In this document: piece by piece, positions 25,601-38,258 of the stretch
Layout of the letters: each line of letters opens with the position of its first letter
How positions within the stretch are numbered: position 1 is the stretch's first letter
DNA from: Pleodorina starrii
Lineage: Eukaryota; Chlorophyta; Chlorophyceae; Chlamydomonadales; Volvocaceae
Assembly (NCBI GenBank): GCA_030267565.1
Contig: BRXU01000013.1
Coordinates: 2,954,001 to 3,018,000, forward strand
Length of the DNA: 64,000 nucleotides
Direction: 5' to 3'
Translations under genes and position numbers: made by a program
The notes under the pieces: model-generated
The model's database searches: none
Told to the model about the DNA's origin: nothing
Seen by the model: only the letters and a program-made list of their open reading frames with translations

Positions 25601-27182
25601 GAATTTTCACGGCTGCCCCGTGCCATACCTTTGTTCTGCGTGGGCTGGCAGCTGTTATCTGCGGCGCCAGGACTCGCAATGCTCCGTAATAACATGCGGC
25701 ACTCCTGGGCGCTCAGCCATCCGCCGTTTTAAGTAGTTCGTAACGGGACACTGTGGGCTTCAAGAGTCTCCCAAGCCAAGAGTCGATCGGATCCTAAAAG
25801 CCAGACGGCCTTTTGTTGACACACAGCCAGCGGGCCTTGTTCTGCTTGCTACTTAACTACCTTAGGTGGCTCCAGCGGAACTACGCCTCATGCCCATAGC
25901 CCGAACGACCGAGACCATCTGCGACCAGCTACGCCTGAATCGCCGCCGCCCAAAACCCGACCCATGTGTCTCGTACATGCGGCACGTGCGCTTCTCCCAT
26001 ATAGTACGACAGGTTCGCCTGCCTGCTGCTCCGCCTGCCTCCAGACACAGCCCACATATACCCCACCAGCCGTGTCCGGACAGGGTCTCAAAACAGCAGA
26101 CCCACGGCACATATAGAATGGATACAGATTATTCCAGCACTCATGCAGCCGCCCGTCCAGGGCAACCTTCGCGCGGATCTCGGGTCTCATGCGCGAGGAT
26201 CTCGGCGCCCGGGCTGCCCAACACGAGACAGTCAGCCGCCGGCAAAAGCAAGGCACCCGCATGCGATGCACGGCTCTGGCCCCTTAACATCTCTCTCTCT
26301 CCCCAAATGCGCGTGATGGTGTGCTTGGTCAAGCCCAGTCATGGCATGGCGACCAGGCGGTTGTTTATGCCGTAGCCCGTAATACGGAGAAGGAAAAGGT
26401 CAGGCAGGCGCCGCGGCTCCGGTCGCTGCCACGTGCGCCTCGCCGCACCGCACCCCAACACCGCCCATCCGGCCAACCCCAACCAGCTACCCTACCCTGC
26501 TACCACGCACTTTTCGCCAACGTCTCTCCGCTGAGGTATCTCCTTTATTCCCCCCTTTCCGCCCGACGCCCGCGCCGAGGGGAAGGGAGGAGGGGCGGCA
26601 GATCCTCCCGGCGCACCGCACTGGAACAACCGATGCTCCCAATGCCCCGCCACAGCCACGCCAGGTTCGTCCAGGGTAAACCAACCCTTGAAAGGGCGCC
26701 TCAGTCGCCGTAACGACCCTCCGTCCTGCCCTCAACTGCCGACCCCTCCCCTCACGCCTCCCGGACAGAACCGCGGCGGACCATAACTGCTCCAACTAAC
26801 AAACAAACAGACAGACACGGACCGGCGCTCAACTCCCGCAAAGGGCAACTCGCCCAGCGCCCGCAGCGGACGCCCCCGCTCCGGCGCTCCCCAGCCCTTA
26901 ACACTGCTTTCTGCGACGCCGACCGGCCGGCCGACGCCAGCGCCTTGCCCAAGAGCCGCATCCCCACGTCCTGCCCTCCCCTCTCGTGTTCCTGCGACAA
27001 CCCAAAAGCCCAGGGCCCCACATCGCCCCAGTTCGAGCCTACACGCACACCCGGGCCCCGCCTCTCTCTCCTTTCCCTCTCCGGGCCTCTCAGGGCACAC
27101 GGGGGTCAGGGAGCCATATGCTCCTTCATATAAAAACGAGACACTGCGGACGTTGGGGGGCGGACCACCGCGGCCACGCGCC
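22656..27182. other. Region between convergent KH and ACBP genes
   Basis: About 4.5 kb with no complete gene I can support. It should contain the 3' UTRs of the KH gene (+) and the kelch-ACBP gene (-). Two exon-like blocks at 25127-25227 and 25494-25548 are listed separately. A Pro/Gly-rich open stretch near 22950-23050 might be another exon. The open frames at 23617-24099, 24379-24849 and 25866-26375 have no motif or splice support. Confidence 0.45.
25127..25548 (+). CDS. Orphan terminal exons of an unrecognised protein
   Basis: Two blocks with good splice signals. The first (25127-25227) follows TTTTCTACAG and ends at a perfect GTGAGT donor; it reads NREARVLSRVTVNQQHIAKQ, then TRVNFDPQRMPLH. 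The second (25494-25548) follows CTCATCACAG, continues in phase (AT|T, giving IDDLRRPAVVWSPSVIAR) and ends in TGA. Together they give 51 residues of unbiased composition, unlike the repetitive surroundings. I found no convincing upstream exons. They could be the true 3' end of the KH gene, a separate gene, or a remnant. The fold is not recognised. Confidence 0.35.
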
Positions 27183-30100
27183 TCATGACGACGACGACGA
27201 CGAGCCGCCGGAGCCCGCGATGTAGCCCCAGAAGCCGCCCCCGCCCTTCTTAGCGGCGGCCGCCGCCTCCTTCTCCGCCGCCTCCCGCGCGGCGCGGCGG
27301 TACTTCTCCAGCTCCCGCTCCAGCTCGCCCAGCTGCCCCAGCTTGGCCTGCGCGTGTGGGCGTGTACGCGTGCGCGTGTGGGCGTGTACGCGTGCGCGTG
27401 TGCGCGTGTGGGCGTGTGTGCGTGTGGGCGTGCGCGCCAGCGAGCGGGGCGGGACAGATGACCGTGAGTGACGGCTGACTACACGATAAGACATGCCAGC
27501 GCGAGATATGAGGGTTGAGCGTGAGCACCCACGGGAGGGCACCACATACCAACACGGGTGTGGGCTTTATCGCCTTGGGTTGGGTACTCCAGGGGTGGCA
27601 TGCGGGTGCGCCCTCTCCGCCTGTGTTGCTGGGAGGCCACGAGGAGCGGAGCAGGTCCGTCCGACGCTGCCCTGCCGCTTGCGGTGCCGTGCACGCCAAG
27701 CCTGCAGGATGCCGGCCCCGCCGCCGACCAAGCCAGGGAACACACCCCAGGCATCTCGTCCTCCTCTCCGTCCTGCTCCTCTTCGTGCACCACCCGCCTC
27801 CCCCTATCCCCGACGGCTGCGGCCAGGCCTCTCCCCTCTGGCGCTTACCGCAACCCCCCTCCCTGCATTCGCCGCCGCAAACTGTCCGTTTGCAAGCCTG
27901 CCCAATCTTTGAATGCCCTACTTTCCACCCACCCCAGGATGTTTCCGCTCACGCTCCTTAATTTTCATACACGGGCCTCGACCAGCTGCGTGGGTCAGGT
28001 GCGGTACGGTATGCACCGATGATCCTGTTGGGTCTCATGTAAGTCGGTCGGTCCATCCGTGGACAACCCACCCACCCGCCCAGCCATCCATCCAGCCCAC
28101 CTGCAGCTCCGCCACCTGTGCCTCCAGCTTCAGCACCTTGGACTGCTCCGCGCCCAGGCTCCCGCGCGTGTCCTCCAGCGCCTGACAACGTGACAACGTG
28201 ACAAGGGGAAGGGGTCTCAAGAGTGCAATGGGGGACAAGTGCGGCCAAAAGCGCAATACAAGGTGCAAGACAAGGGAGCCGTGGGCGAGAGAGGAAGGGA
28301 GGCAACGGCCGCACGGGGGCTGCCGCAGGGACAGACGCTCGCCAATGGAAGCACCCCCCTTCGGCGAGAGCCGTACCCCTTCCCCCCGCCCCGCACGTAA
28401 AACAACACAGTGCGCCTGCCCAGTCCACTCGTCCCCTTTTCTTTGAGTCCTGACACACAACCCGCAGCCGGACCGCCTCCTCCGCCCCATCCCGGCCCCG
28501 TCCCTCTACGCCCCTCCGCGTCCCTGAGGTCATTCCGGTTCTCCCGCCCCCCCAGCCACCCGCAGCCACCTTATTCGCCTCCGCCAGGGACGCCTGCGCG
28601 GCGGTGAGCTGCTTGCGCAGCAACGCCAGCTCGTGTCCAGCGCTCTCCTTCGCGGCCGCCGATTCCCGAATCGCAGTCTCCGCCTCGTGCCGCGCGCCCT
28701 CCAGCTGCGCCTTGAGCTCCGAAACCTGCTGGCGCAGCTCCGCCGCCGGGTCCACCGGCAGCGGCGGCGGAGCCGCCGCCTTGGCCGGCAGCGCCGCCGC
28801 GGCCGGTTCCGCGGCTTTCTTGCCCGCCGCCGGCGGCACATCTGCCGCCGGCTCCGCCGCCGGCTCCGCTGCCGCGGCGGCATTGCCGTTGGCCAGCTTG
28901 CCTTTGGCCTCCTCCACCGCCACCGCCGCCGCCGCCAGCGTGCCCGCCAGCAGCGCCGCCGAGCCCTCCGGCGCGCGGAAGAGGCTGACGGCGTTCTGGT
29001 ACTTTCCATTGTAGCCGCCGAATGCAACCAGCACGCGCTCGCCCGGCAGCGCCACCAGGCTGATGCCCTCGCTGCTGAGCGGGTCGCGAAGTGCCACCTG
29101 GACCCACCCACCGCCACCCACCGGAAGGAGGGCCACAGGAGACGGATCGAAACCGGACAGGATATGACATATGAGACGAGGCACCAGTAAGAAACGCTGA
29201 GGCCAGCAAACGGAAATCGGATGAAGGACAACCGGGTTGGCAACGCGCCGTCCTCAGGACTTCAGCGTAATGTCTCAACCCAGGGTCACATTGATAAGAA
29301 AGCGCGCACAATTGGATGCACCGGGCCGTCGCGTCAACACCCTCCCACAACATCCCTTCTCGCCGGCGCCGTGTCATAGCCGCATTCGAGTTGGCGTGTT
29401 AGGGTTCTCTAATCCTGGCAGTCCCCGCCTCTCCCTCGTCCGCACACCGACCCGTGGGTCACCGCCTCTCACCGACGTGACGACGTGCCACGTGACGGTT
29501 CCGGTGGCCGGCAGCCCCGACAGATCCGCGGCCAGCAGGTCGGTGCAGCCCTTGACGTTGTTGCCGCCGCCCACAATGTACCAAATGTCACCCAGCACGG
29601 CGCCCGAGTGCCCGGCGCGCGGCGTCACCTTGGCGCCGGCCTGGCGAGAGGCGAGAAACGAATAGCGGGGCGGGGCGAGGAGGGGTCAACGCCAACACAA
29701 CAATGCGGGAGCGCGCCGCATCCACACCCTGCACACCACTCACACATACACATGCAAGGCATGGCTGCTTCGCCGCGTGGCCAGGCCCCTCCCTTCCCTT
29801 CCCGCGGTGTCCCTCCACTCGACACTCCGTCCCGGCTGCATGCGCCACACTGAATCCTTGAAATCCCTTCATTGCGTCCGAGCCTTCCGTAGCCCCCATC
29901 ATCCGTTTCATTCCATAGCCCCCAGGTTTCCGTTCAACCTGCGTGAGCTGCGTCCAGATCAGCTCCTGTGTGTCCAGCAGGAACAGGTCGCTGAAGCACG
30001 TCGCGACAGAGCCACCTGCGGGGTCGCGGAGAAGCCAGAGGAAAGAGGGGTCAACTGGGATATAAAAAGAACCCTCATCGCGCGGGCGAGAGCAGGACCA

Positions 30101-33100
30101 CGGGGCGCGGCACCGCAGAGTCCTTGGGGGAGGGAATGGACACCAACGACAACGCCGGCGAAGCGACAACAATCACAACATGGGCGTGCGGCTGCGGGGA
30201 GTGCGCGGGGACGGGAGGTGGGAGCAGCCTGAGGAACGCGAGTCGGTTGTGCGCGTGTGGAGGGGGGGGAGCCGTGGCCGCCGGACCGGCACGCTGGGCC
30301 TGGCGCACCTCCGAAGATGACGATGTAGCGGTCGTGCAGCGCCGTCGCGCAGGACGCGGACCGACCGAGCGGCGCCTTTCCGCTGACCTGCGACGGCGCG
30401 CGTGTGGGGTGGTGTGGTGTGGGGTCTGAGTACAGGGAAGAGGGTCGCTTAGAAGACACTTAAAGGCCCGTGCAGCGGTGCCAGGCAGCGGCAGCACTGG
30501 TCAACAGCAGCAGCTGGGCATGATACGAACGGCGCAATTACAGCTCCCCAACTCCCCCGTTCATTGACCCGCGCCCGTTCATTTTGAAACCCCCAGGGCC
30601 CACCCCACTCGCTCTTCCTCACACACACGGCGGTCTCCCGTATGGGGGCGGGTTAGCGCCCCCCGCCAGAGTCGGCCCGGCAGATATGTAACAATCACAC
30701 ACACACACCTCGGGTGTGCTCCAGGACATCGTCTCCAGGTCCAACACGTGAACGTCCGCCAGCGCCCGCCGGCCACTGTCCTCGCCGCCGGTGACCCACA
30801 CCTTGTTGCCCACCAAGGTGGCCTGAACACCCGGGGAGGAAGGATTGGGCCCTTACTTTTGCACGTGTGGAGACAGGGGCGGTGCAGGGATGGAACAAGC
30901 GGATGCAGCTGCAGCAGCTGCAGCTTCAGCTGTGTCTCGGTGGGTAGCCAGAGATGTGTTTTCCCAATAACGATTTTTCGTCCAGATGCGCCACCGGCGA
31001 GGGATGGGCCGGTGCCGCACTTACCGTGTGCCCGCCGCGCGCCGACGGGGCCTGGCCCGAGACCTCCGGCTCCTCGAAGGTGAGAGCCGCGGGGTCCACC
31101 ACCCGCAAAGCCATGGCGGTGCCGCCCTTGGCCTTGGTGTGCCCACCCAGCACGAACAGCTTGCCCTTCCAGGCCGTCACCGTGTGCCCGGCGGTGGGCG
31201 GGAAGGCCGGAGCGGCCGCGGCCGCGACCGCATCCGTCGCGGCCGCGCCCTCGGCCGCCGCCGCGTGCTGCAGCTGCAGCGGCGACCAGGCACCGGTGGT
31301 CAGATCCAGGGCCCACACGTCCGAAAGGTAGCGTCCGCCTGGGGGCCAGGTCAGGGCCGGCAGAGTTGTGGTTGTGGGCCCATCGTAGTACAGGAAGTTT
31401 GGGTCCAAAATTAAAAGGCCGGCGGGCCAGGCGGCAACGCAGAGGGCAGGCAGGCAGGCAGGCAGGCAGGCGCGCAGACCCAACGACACCACAGCACAGC
31501 ACAGCTCAACGCACCGTACTTCAGTGACGGAAGCGATAGGCCTCCCCACAACCGAGCGCACTCATCACACCACACAACACGCCTCTACAGGCATCGGGAG
31601 TTCGGGACGGTTCAGGCAGCGTCCGGGCGCTTGCATGCACCCTCCCACCGCTGCTTGGTGCGCGTGAACAAATACGGTGTTCTTTGCACGCTTTGCGCGG
31701 CACACTCTGCCCTCCTGGGTTCACGCGGCGCCCTCATATCCCAACGCACGACCCAGGACAACGGGCCTCCATACACCTGCCGCAAGGAGGCCCCCCCGCC
31801 CCCCCCAATACACCCTCAAGCACCTCGCCTGCACCCACCATAGTTGCCGCCCAGAACGTAGATGCTGCCGTCCAGCACCGCCGCCGCTGACTCGTAGCGC
31901 GGCAGCGGCTTCTTGCCGCCCTCGCCCGCGGCCTCCAACTGGGTCCACAGCCCCAGCAGCGCACGCTGCGCAACTGTGCGCGTCGGTGCGCCGGGCGCGG
32001 CCGCCTCTTCACTCACTACGGAGTGGAGACGAGAAGGGGAGCGCCGGCGCAGGTTGATGGAGCAATCACACGATTTGGGATTTTTTGGTGCCAGCCCGAC
32101 CCGTGTGAGTGGACAGTGCTTGGGTGCCTTCCAGGGTGCGAAGCGCGCAGCGCTACGCTAAATAGCTGGATGTTGAGTTATGGTGACGTGGGAGAGACAC
32201 ATCTAGCACGCAAGAGTGCGGCCCGGCGGGCGGGTTGCAGGTAGGGTGCCGGGCCCCGGCAGCGTGATCATGCATGATGGCAGAAGGCGCAATGGCTTCC
32301 CTTCGGATCGGTTTGTGTACAGCCCCCTGGGGCTGAGATACTGCCCTGTATGCCCCAAGGTTAGGATGTTCAGCAGTTTCATGGCCCACACCCAACTAAG
32401 AGACAGCGGCGGCTCTCCCAATGGGTCGACCGAATATAACCTCATTTCCCTTGTGGGGCACCCCATGTGGGTCAGCCAAGGTTGTGGTCGTTGTCGCCGG
32501 CTCTCTGCTCCACCCCCGGTTCCCTGCTGCATGGTGTGCACCCCACCACGCGTGCAACTGCACAAGAGTCCATCAACCCACCTGGGCCCTCGGATTCCAC
32601 CTTGGCCTCGATCCGTTCCAGCAGCGTCCACCAGTCAGGCTGTGTAGCCATGCGGGACGGGTGAGGGGTGAGTGGATGCCGCATCGCGTCGGCGCGGCAA
32701 GGCTGTCCCTGGCTTACACGCCTATGCCCCCACCGCCAGCCCGCTCTGCCCCAAGGACCGCTGCGGACGCACGGCCGCCTCCACGATCGGGGCGGCCGAG
32801 AACGCTTCCATTCCTTGCCACCATCGACCCGCATTGTCCACGCGGAATGTGATATTGCTTAACCCGGGAGGGCATGCATAACAGGAGGGCGCTGCTTGTG
32901 CTGCGAAAACGTCTAGTCGCCCTACCACGGCGGCCGCCAGCGTGAAGCACGTCCCGATCAAACAGCTTCGCTACAGCGCTGCTTGCCAATTCGTCATGCA
33001 TCGGAGCGAAGCCCCAGCCTGTGCCATGCACCGGCACCAGGCAGCAGGGGACGAGATCTCGTCTTACCTGCTCGTCGTCCAGAGTCCTGACGAAGAGCCG

Positions 33101-33581
33101 CATGGCCTCTATCGCCGTCATCTTTCCAAGCTCCTTCCACCCCTGCCACTTCGTCGACTCGACCACATTCCAGCCCCACTGCAGGCAGACCAAGCGACAC
33201 AGGGACAGATGCATGTGCGGATTAAGATCCGGCTTGGGGCCGGACGGAATTTGGTCCGCAGGCGAGCGCAGCGTGTTCGCTGGCGGTGTGGGCGGTTGAG
33301 CGGACGCGAGTTAGGAGTTACACCAACCGTACCGGGCGGGCAGTGGTGTTCGGCCCCACTGTTGCTTGCTGGTTGAGAGCGTAGAGGAGGAGCTGGTTCT
33401 CCTGGGAGAGGGTTTTGGCACCTGCAGCGGCGGTTGCGCGCAGGTTCATCCCCCTGTGCAACAGTTCGCCAGAGCTTCAGCGACCGTTTCTCCCCTCACC
33501 ATGCGGTTGAAGCTTCCAGAATTTTGCCGCCGCGTGGAATTTATCCGGGTATGAGAGAGGACACTGGGACTGACTGGTCAT
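27183..33581 (-). CDS. Acyl-CoA-binding protein with kelch repeats (plant ACBP4/5-like)
   Basis: Cytosolic-type acyl-CoA carrier or sensor. No signal peptide is evident. Exons in coding order: 33581-33500, 33421-33333, 33178-33068, 32639-32582, 32015-31839, 31338-31025, 30822-30709, 30387-30309, 30015-29939, 29640-29473, 29097-28570, 28181-28101, 27347-27183; phases close, giving 680 residues, close to plant kelch ACBPs. The ACB domain (about 9-95) shows YPDKFHAAAKFW, YALNQQATVG, WGWNVVESTKWQGW and MRLFV. At the acyl-CoA-contact Lys32 (bovine numbering) it has Gln, usual in kelch ACBPs; Lys54 is kept, and Tyr73 is Phe. PDWWTLL follows, then kelch blades (about 140-470) with IYVLGG, LFVLGGH, VWVTGGED, IVIFGG and WYIVGGG. 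After an Ala/Pro linker comes a coiled coil (about 530-660) ending in GFWGYIAGSGG and a Ser run. Confidence 0.94.
27353..27430. repeat. GTGTGGGCGTGTACGCGTGC minisatellite
   Basis: Imperfect tandem copies of a 20-bp GT/GC unit in the last intron of the kelch-ACBP gene, directly upstream (in coding sense) of its final exon. Confidence 0.8.
31445..31471. repeat. GGCA tetranucleotide repeat
   Basis: About six GGCA units in the intron between kelch exons 5 and 6 of the ACBP gene. Confidence 0.9.
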
Positions 33582-33993
33582 GTTGATCGACGACGACCCT
33601 CGCACACCCGTTGCGTTTATATAACCGGCGCGAAGATAGAAATGCGTTCAGGTGTAGGAGAACAAAGCAAGCAACTAGATCACCGGCTTTGGTGGGAAGC
33701 TACAGGACACAATCGAAGTCAAGATGACCCTCAGAGCCTCAGAAGAACGACGAATGCGTGGGCACGGTGCAGTCTGCTCTGTAAGTGTAACATAACTGCT
33801 ATGACGGTCGATCTAATGGGGCAATTGAAAAAACACTGTCGTACATGCCAAACCACATTCCATTCCGACTGTCTTGCAAAATTTCTGCAGTCTTGCCTCG
33901 AAAGCACAATTATCATATTGCTTACAGTTGCCCAACAAGTTGCTAATAGACGTGCATCAGTGAACGCGACTAAAGAAGTGGAACTTGGCAATC
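33582..33993. promoter_or_regulatory. Shared divergent promoter region, ACBP (-) and DUF493 (+)
   Basis: Only 412 bp separate the two start codons. For the minus-strand gene, TTATATAAA at 33624-33616 is a good TATA box about 35 nt upstream of the ATG, so its 5' UTR would be very short. No equally clear TATA was found for the plus-strand gene. The open frame covering part of this spacer (33642-34082) has no family support. Confidence 0.55.
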
Positions 33994-36019
33994 ATGTTGT
34001 GCCGACGGACCACTTGTGGGGCGCACGTAAGATCCACCCGCCCTGTTTGTATTCGAAGCAAAATACTTTGCAGAGCGTCTGATCCCTCGGATGGCGCGCA
34101 ATCTGAACCGGAAGCAGCTCAACCACCACCTGCCGCCGTCTCTGGAACTCCGCTGTCGAACGCGATCAGTCGCAGTCTAACGGGTAAGCTATGTGGTGTA
34201 TGAAATGCTTGGCGAATTCTCTGATGACCGTGTGGTTGGGAAGCGCAGCGCTTTTTGCGAGTTGTGCCGCAAAATTCTGCTTGGGACTGGAGAAACTGTC
34301 TTTGGTTATCGAATGCATACGCAACCGCCAATAACGCACACTGTTTGGTGCAAGGCGGGCATTCCCTCGGGTCTAGGGCTCTTCTCCGAGACTGGCCTCC
34401 AGGACAAGAGGGCCCCATTGATACAGTCCATTAGAGCTAACGTCAGCGTCACACCTTCCTTTGAGAACAGCCGGGTATGCGCGCGCACTGCGTCCACGCT
34501 TCGTGCGTTGTCCGATGTGCTTGCAGAGTTGTCGAAGGGCGGCAACAGGGTCTCAAACTCCACCAACCTGCTCTTGTGCGGCGAGTCGGAGGAGACATGG
34601 CGGCGTCTTGACAGCAAGGCAAGTTGCTGCGCGCCACGCAATCGTGCGCGCACGCGTGCGGAGCCTGCCTGGGGCGGCACGCCGCGGCGGCGGCGACAAC
34701 TAGCCGGGGTATCGGATCCTTGGAGCTGCGCGGCACGACGCGGCCCGTTGGCGAAGGCCTGGCAGGGCACGATGCGGCGGCACTGTGCGTCGTTGGAAAC
34801 CCTCGCCTTGGCGCAGCCGGCCAGATCGCCCCAGAACACAGCTGCAAACGGAGCGCCATCAGATCCGGCGCCATCAGATTCGGGCCGGGGGTGTACGCAG
34901 ATGCTCACCGGCAGTGCCCCTTGCGTCTTGAACGTCATGGGACCCTGGCATGTGGCATCAAGGAGGTCGCCATTCGCCCTGCACACGCCCGCCTTGAGCG
35001 CCCGCCGCGCCCTGGCGTTTCCATGGGTGCCGCCCGGGGCCTATGGACGCAGGGCGTTTGGTCTTTGAAGCGCTCCTGTTGCGGCCCGTCACTGCACTGC
35101 TGCCGCAGGTGAACAAGTACCCACTTCAACGGAGTTTCACGGCCATCGGGACCGGCGGGCAGGACTTCCGAAAGGCCATGGTGAGAGGGGCGCAGGGCGG
35201 GTCTCCAGGCCAGATGGTACCCACGTGTCGCACTGCCCGCATCGAGTTCGTGGTCCGTCGACCGGCGTCACCTGCGAGGGTCGGCGTTGGCTTGCTACCG
35301 CAAGGGAACGCAAAAGTACAAGGACCACACGGAAAAGTACAATCAAGGAACACCCATCTGCCGGTCTGCGTTCTTGCGCACCGCTCCCTGCCTGCGCCGC
35401 CGCGCACCGCTCCCCTTTTCCCTCCCGGATGTCAGGTGGCAGCCGTGGAGAGCGTTGTGGGCTCAGTGCACACGGAGTGCGTTTCGGAGCGCCACTCGAG
35501 CGCCCGCAACTACATCAGCGTCACGGTGGGGCCGGTGTGGGTGGAGAACGGTGACCAGGTGCGTGCGCGGCACATGTGCGACGGTTGGTTGGCGGGGGCA
35601 GGGGACCGGGGGCTCCACGCGCCAGCGGAGAGGGCGCTGCTGGGGACCTCGCCCTTCCCAGCCAGCGTCACCAGGCGGCCTGGGGGCGTTTGAGTGCGAG
35701 CCTGCATTTCTGTGCCCTTGTCTGATGAAGTCGTGATTGTTATCGTGTGCTTTGTAAAGCGGCTCGGGTGCCTGTGTAAAGCGGCTCTGTGATGACAGCA
35801 TTTTTTTAGGTTTGATCGTGTCGGGGCGCCTCTGGCACTTGAACGATATTGGTTAAGGGGGCATTCGTTTTGGGGAACAGGAGCTCGCTTTGGGGATCGC
35901 TGAGGTGCGGGCTTGGAACTGGCCGCACCCGCTCCGCTCCCCTGCCGTGGATCTTTATGCAGATCATCCAGGTCTACGCCAACATGAAGAACGACTCCCG
36001 GGCTCGCTGGATTCTTTGA
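33994..36019 (+). CDS. DUF493 (YbeD-like) protein, probably plastid-targeted
   Basis: Small ferredoxin-like-fold protein of the DUF493/UPF0250 family; biochemical role unknown. Exons: 33994-34183, 34527-34618, 35109-35180, 35436-35558, 35963-36019; phases close, giving 177 residues. The first 32 residues (MLCRRTTCGAHVRSTRPVCI, then RSKILCRAS) lack acidic residues and are rich in Arg, Ser, Thr and Cys, as in a chloroplast transit peptide. The DUF493 domain (about 92-177) shows YPLQRSFTAIG, QDFRKAMVAAVESVVG, SSARNYISVTV and VYANMKNDSRARWIL. The preceding ETWRRLDSKV segment is typical of algal and plant members. The intron 34619-35108 must start with GCAAGT to keep the frame, so it is a GC-AG intron. 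The gene is divergent from the kelch-ACBP gene. Confidence 0.88.
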
Positions 36020-38258
36020 GGCTCGCATCGGCTGGGCGGTGCAGCGCTAACCTGCAAAGCGCGAGTTACGTGGGTTCGCGAGTGCCAGGCGCGCAGAGGG
36101 GGAGGCCACACTTCGAAGGCATGTATTCTGTATAGCTACAGCTACGGTATTCTTCGCGTCCCGCGGACGTTCGCCGAAAACTCGGACGGGCTGCTCTGAC
36201 GTGAACCATGTACCATATTTCGACCGGCGGGCGCATCTTAACCTTATCGCCGCAGCTGAAAGGGTAGGACCGCCTCAGCCGCGTCTGCGGGCGGCCCTGG
36301 CAGGCGCGATCCTTGGCAGCTAGGGTAATGGCAATTTTATAGGCTTGTCGTGGGCGGCAGTGGCGTGTTGGCTGATGGCAGCAAGGTTTCCTTGCATTGT
36401 ATTGCAATCCGTGCCATCCGTGCATTGCTGCCCTTGTGCTTGAAAGGGACCGCGGCCCGGTGGCCCCTCCTGCGACCAGAGATGTCGACAGAGGGGTGGT
36501 GGGGGCGGGGCAAGATGGTGGAGGCGGGGTGTCAGGGTACGTTGCACTGCGGACAATTTCTTGAGGTCTTGACTTCGGGCGCTTCCTGCGAGACGGCTCC
36601 TGCGAGTGCTGTGGCCCCCTGGCTGCAGATCGGCGAGAATGCCGCGGAGGTTGTCCGGTGTTGGAGCCGTATGTTTAGGGCGCCCAGACCGTCTCGCCAG
36701 CGCGCACCGTCTTGCCCGAACTGCGACGGCTGCTACCCAGACGCCCCACCAGCTTTCAGCTTCGTGTGGCATCCCCGGGGCGGTATGGTCCCGGGGCCAA
36801 TGCCTGCCAACGCCAAGGTGCCGCGGCTGACGGCGGACACAATTTGCGGGCCGCTGGGTCTGTTGCCACGAGGCCGCCGCGCGGCCGTTCTTGCCAGGTT
36901 CGGCTTTGGCCGCCCGGTACCGCGAGGCATCGCGCCTGGAGAGTGGCGTGGTTCCGGCCGCGAGACCCACGCGCCGAAACCATCCCCGCCAGCGCACCGA
37001 GGCCGACATCCTGGGAGCGAACCTGGCGCGCTGGCAGGGGCTGGTTAGGGGCGATGAAGAAAGAGCTGCGAAACTGCAGCAAAGATGTTTTTGTTACAGT
37101 GGGCTCCAGACTCAGGAAGAGTGGAGCCAACGGACCCGGCTGACCGTGCACTTTACCGGAGAGGACGAGAGCAGCGGGGAGACACACCCAGGCCAGAAGG
37201 GGCCAGACAGCACAACTGCACAAGTCACCCAGACAGGAACAGGCAAAGAATTGTCAAGGTAACGTCAGCGGCGAAGCCCGCCGTGGAGCGGTGAGCAACG
37301 GCGAGTCGTCAAGTCTAGTGACGCCGCTCCCGGCCGGGCAAACTCGCCGCCGCCATTTCAGCTGCCGGGACGAACAACCGCAGAACGCTCCTCCTCCCGG
37401 AAGGCTGCCGGGCCGTGTTTCGTTTCCTTATCACGGGGTGGGACGACAGTGTGGTTGCCCTCCTCCCGTAGTGCATCCCCCGCCTTCGTGCACGGTGCCA
37501 TACTGCCATCCGGGATCCGCTGCACGCGCAAGGAAGCCCGAAAACTCGTCCGCAGCTGTAGTCAGCTGCGGTTGCCTTCCGCGCCCCGTCCACTGTCGCC
37601 GCCAAGACCCTAACGCAATAGCCGAGGTTTAGCCGCTTCAGCTCAAAGGCGCATTCGAGATACTCAGGTTTAGCACGTGGGTCGCCGCGCCTTGCGACGC
37701 TGTGCACAGGGGTGTACGGATAGCGGCATCCTTTTGGCAAGATGCCTGCGATGCAGAGAGCCATGTGTGTGACATAGTATGAGAAAAACACAGACGGCAA
37801 GTCCGGGTGGAAAAGCACTGCCCTTCAGACCCAGTGACGCAGACACGCAGTGACTTGGGGGGCCCTGTGCGGTTGGGCAACCGTCCTTAAGGTGGAATCC
37901 GTTGAATGCGTCTTAACCTGCCTGAGTCATGTACCGACATGCGCTTGTTGTTACCTGGTACATCCAGCTGCACCTTTATGGGCCGTTGGGCGCTTGGGCC
38001 CGCGCTCGTTGTACTGCTTTATTAGTCACACAGTGACTAGTAGAGTGTTGGTCACAAACTCGACACGGATTAGTTACCATAGCTTGGGGTTGTCAGATGA
38101 CAGGAGTCTGCTTCTCGGTTTTCGTGAGAAGGCTCAACTGACGGGGTGTCGCGGAACACTCAACAAACGCCAGCCCTAGGGGATTGCAAGCGGTGCTATG
38201 AAGTGTGACGCCTTTACCCCTGGTAGAATATAGATTACATCATCTCGTTGCATCTTTC
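36020..38258. other. Intergenic region upstream of cyclase 1
   Basis: No supported gene. A 232-codon open frame at 36350-37048 (+) has no conserved motif, no splice logic and overlapping frames on the other strand, so I treat it as chance. The cyclase 1 promoter should lie at the right edge. Confidence 0.5.

Noticed and set aside
25866..26375. 170-codon open frame
   Set aside because: No recognisable domain, overlapping antisense frame of similar length, and no splice partners.
36350..37048. 232-codon open frame upstream of cyclase 1
   Set aside because: No motif, no splice context and long open frames on the opposite strand over the same bases; likely chance in GC-rich DNA.
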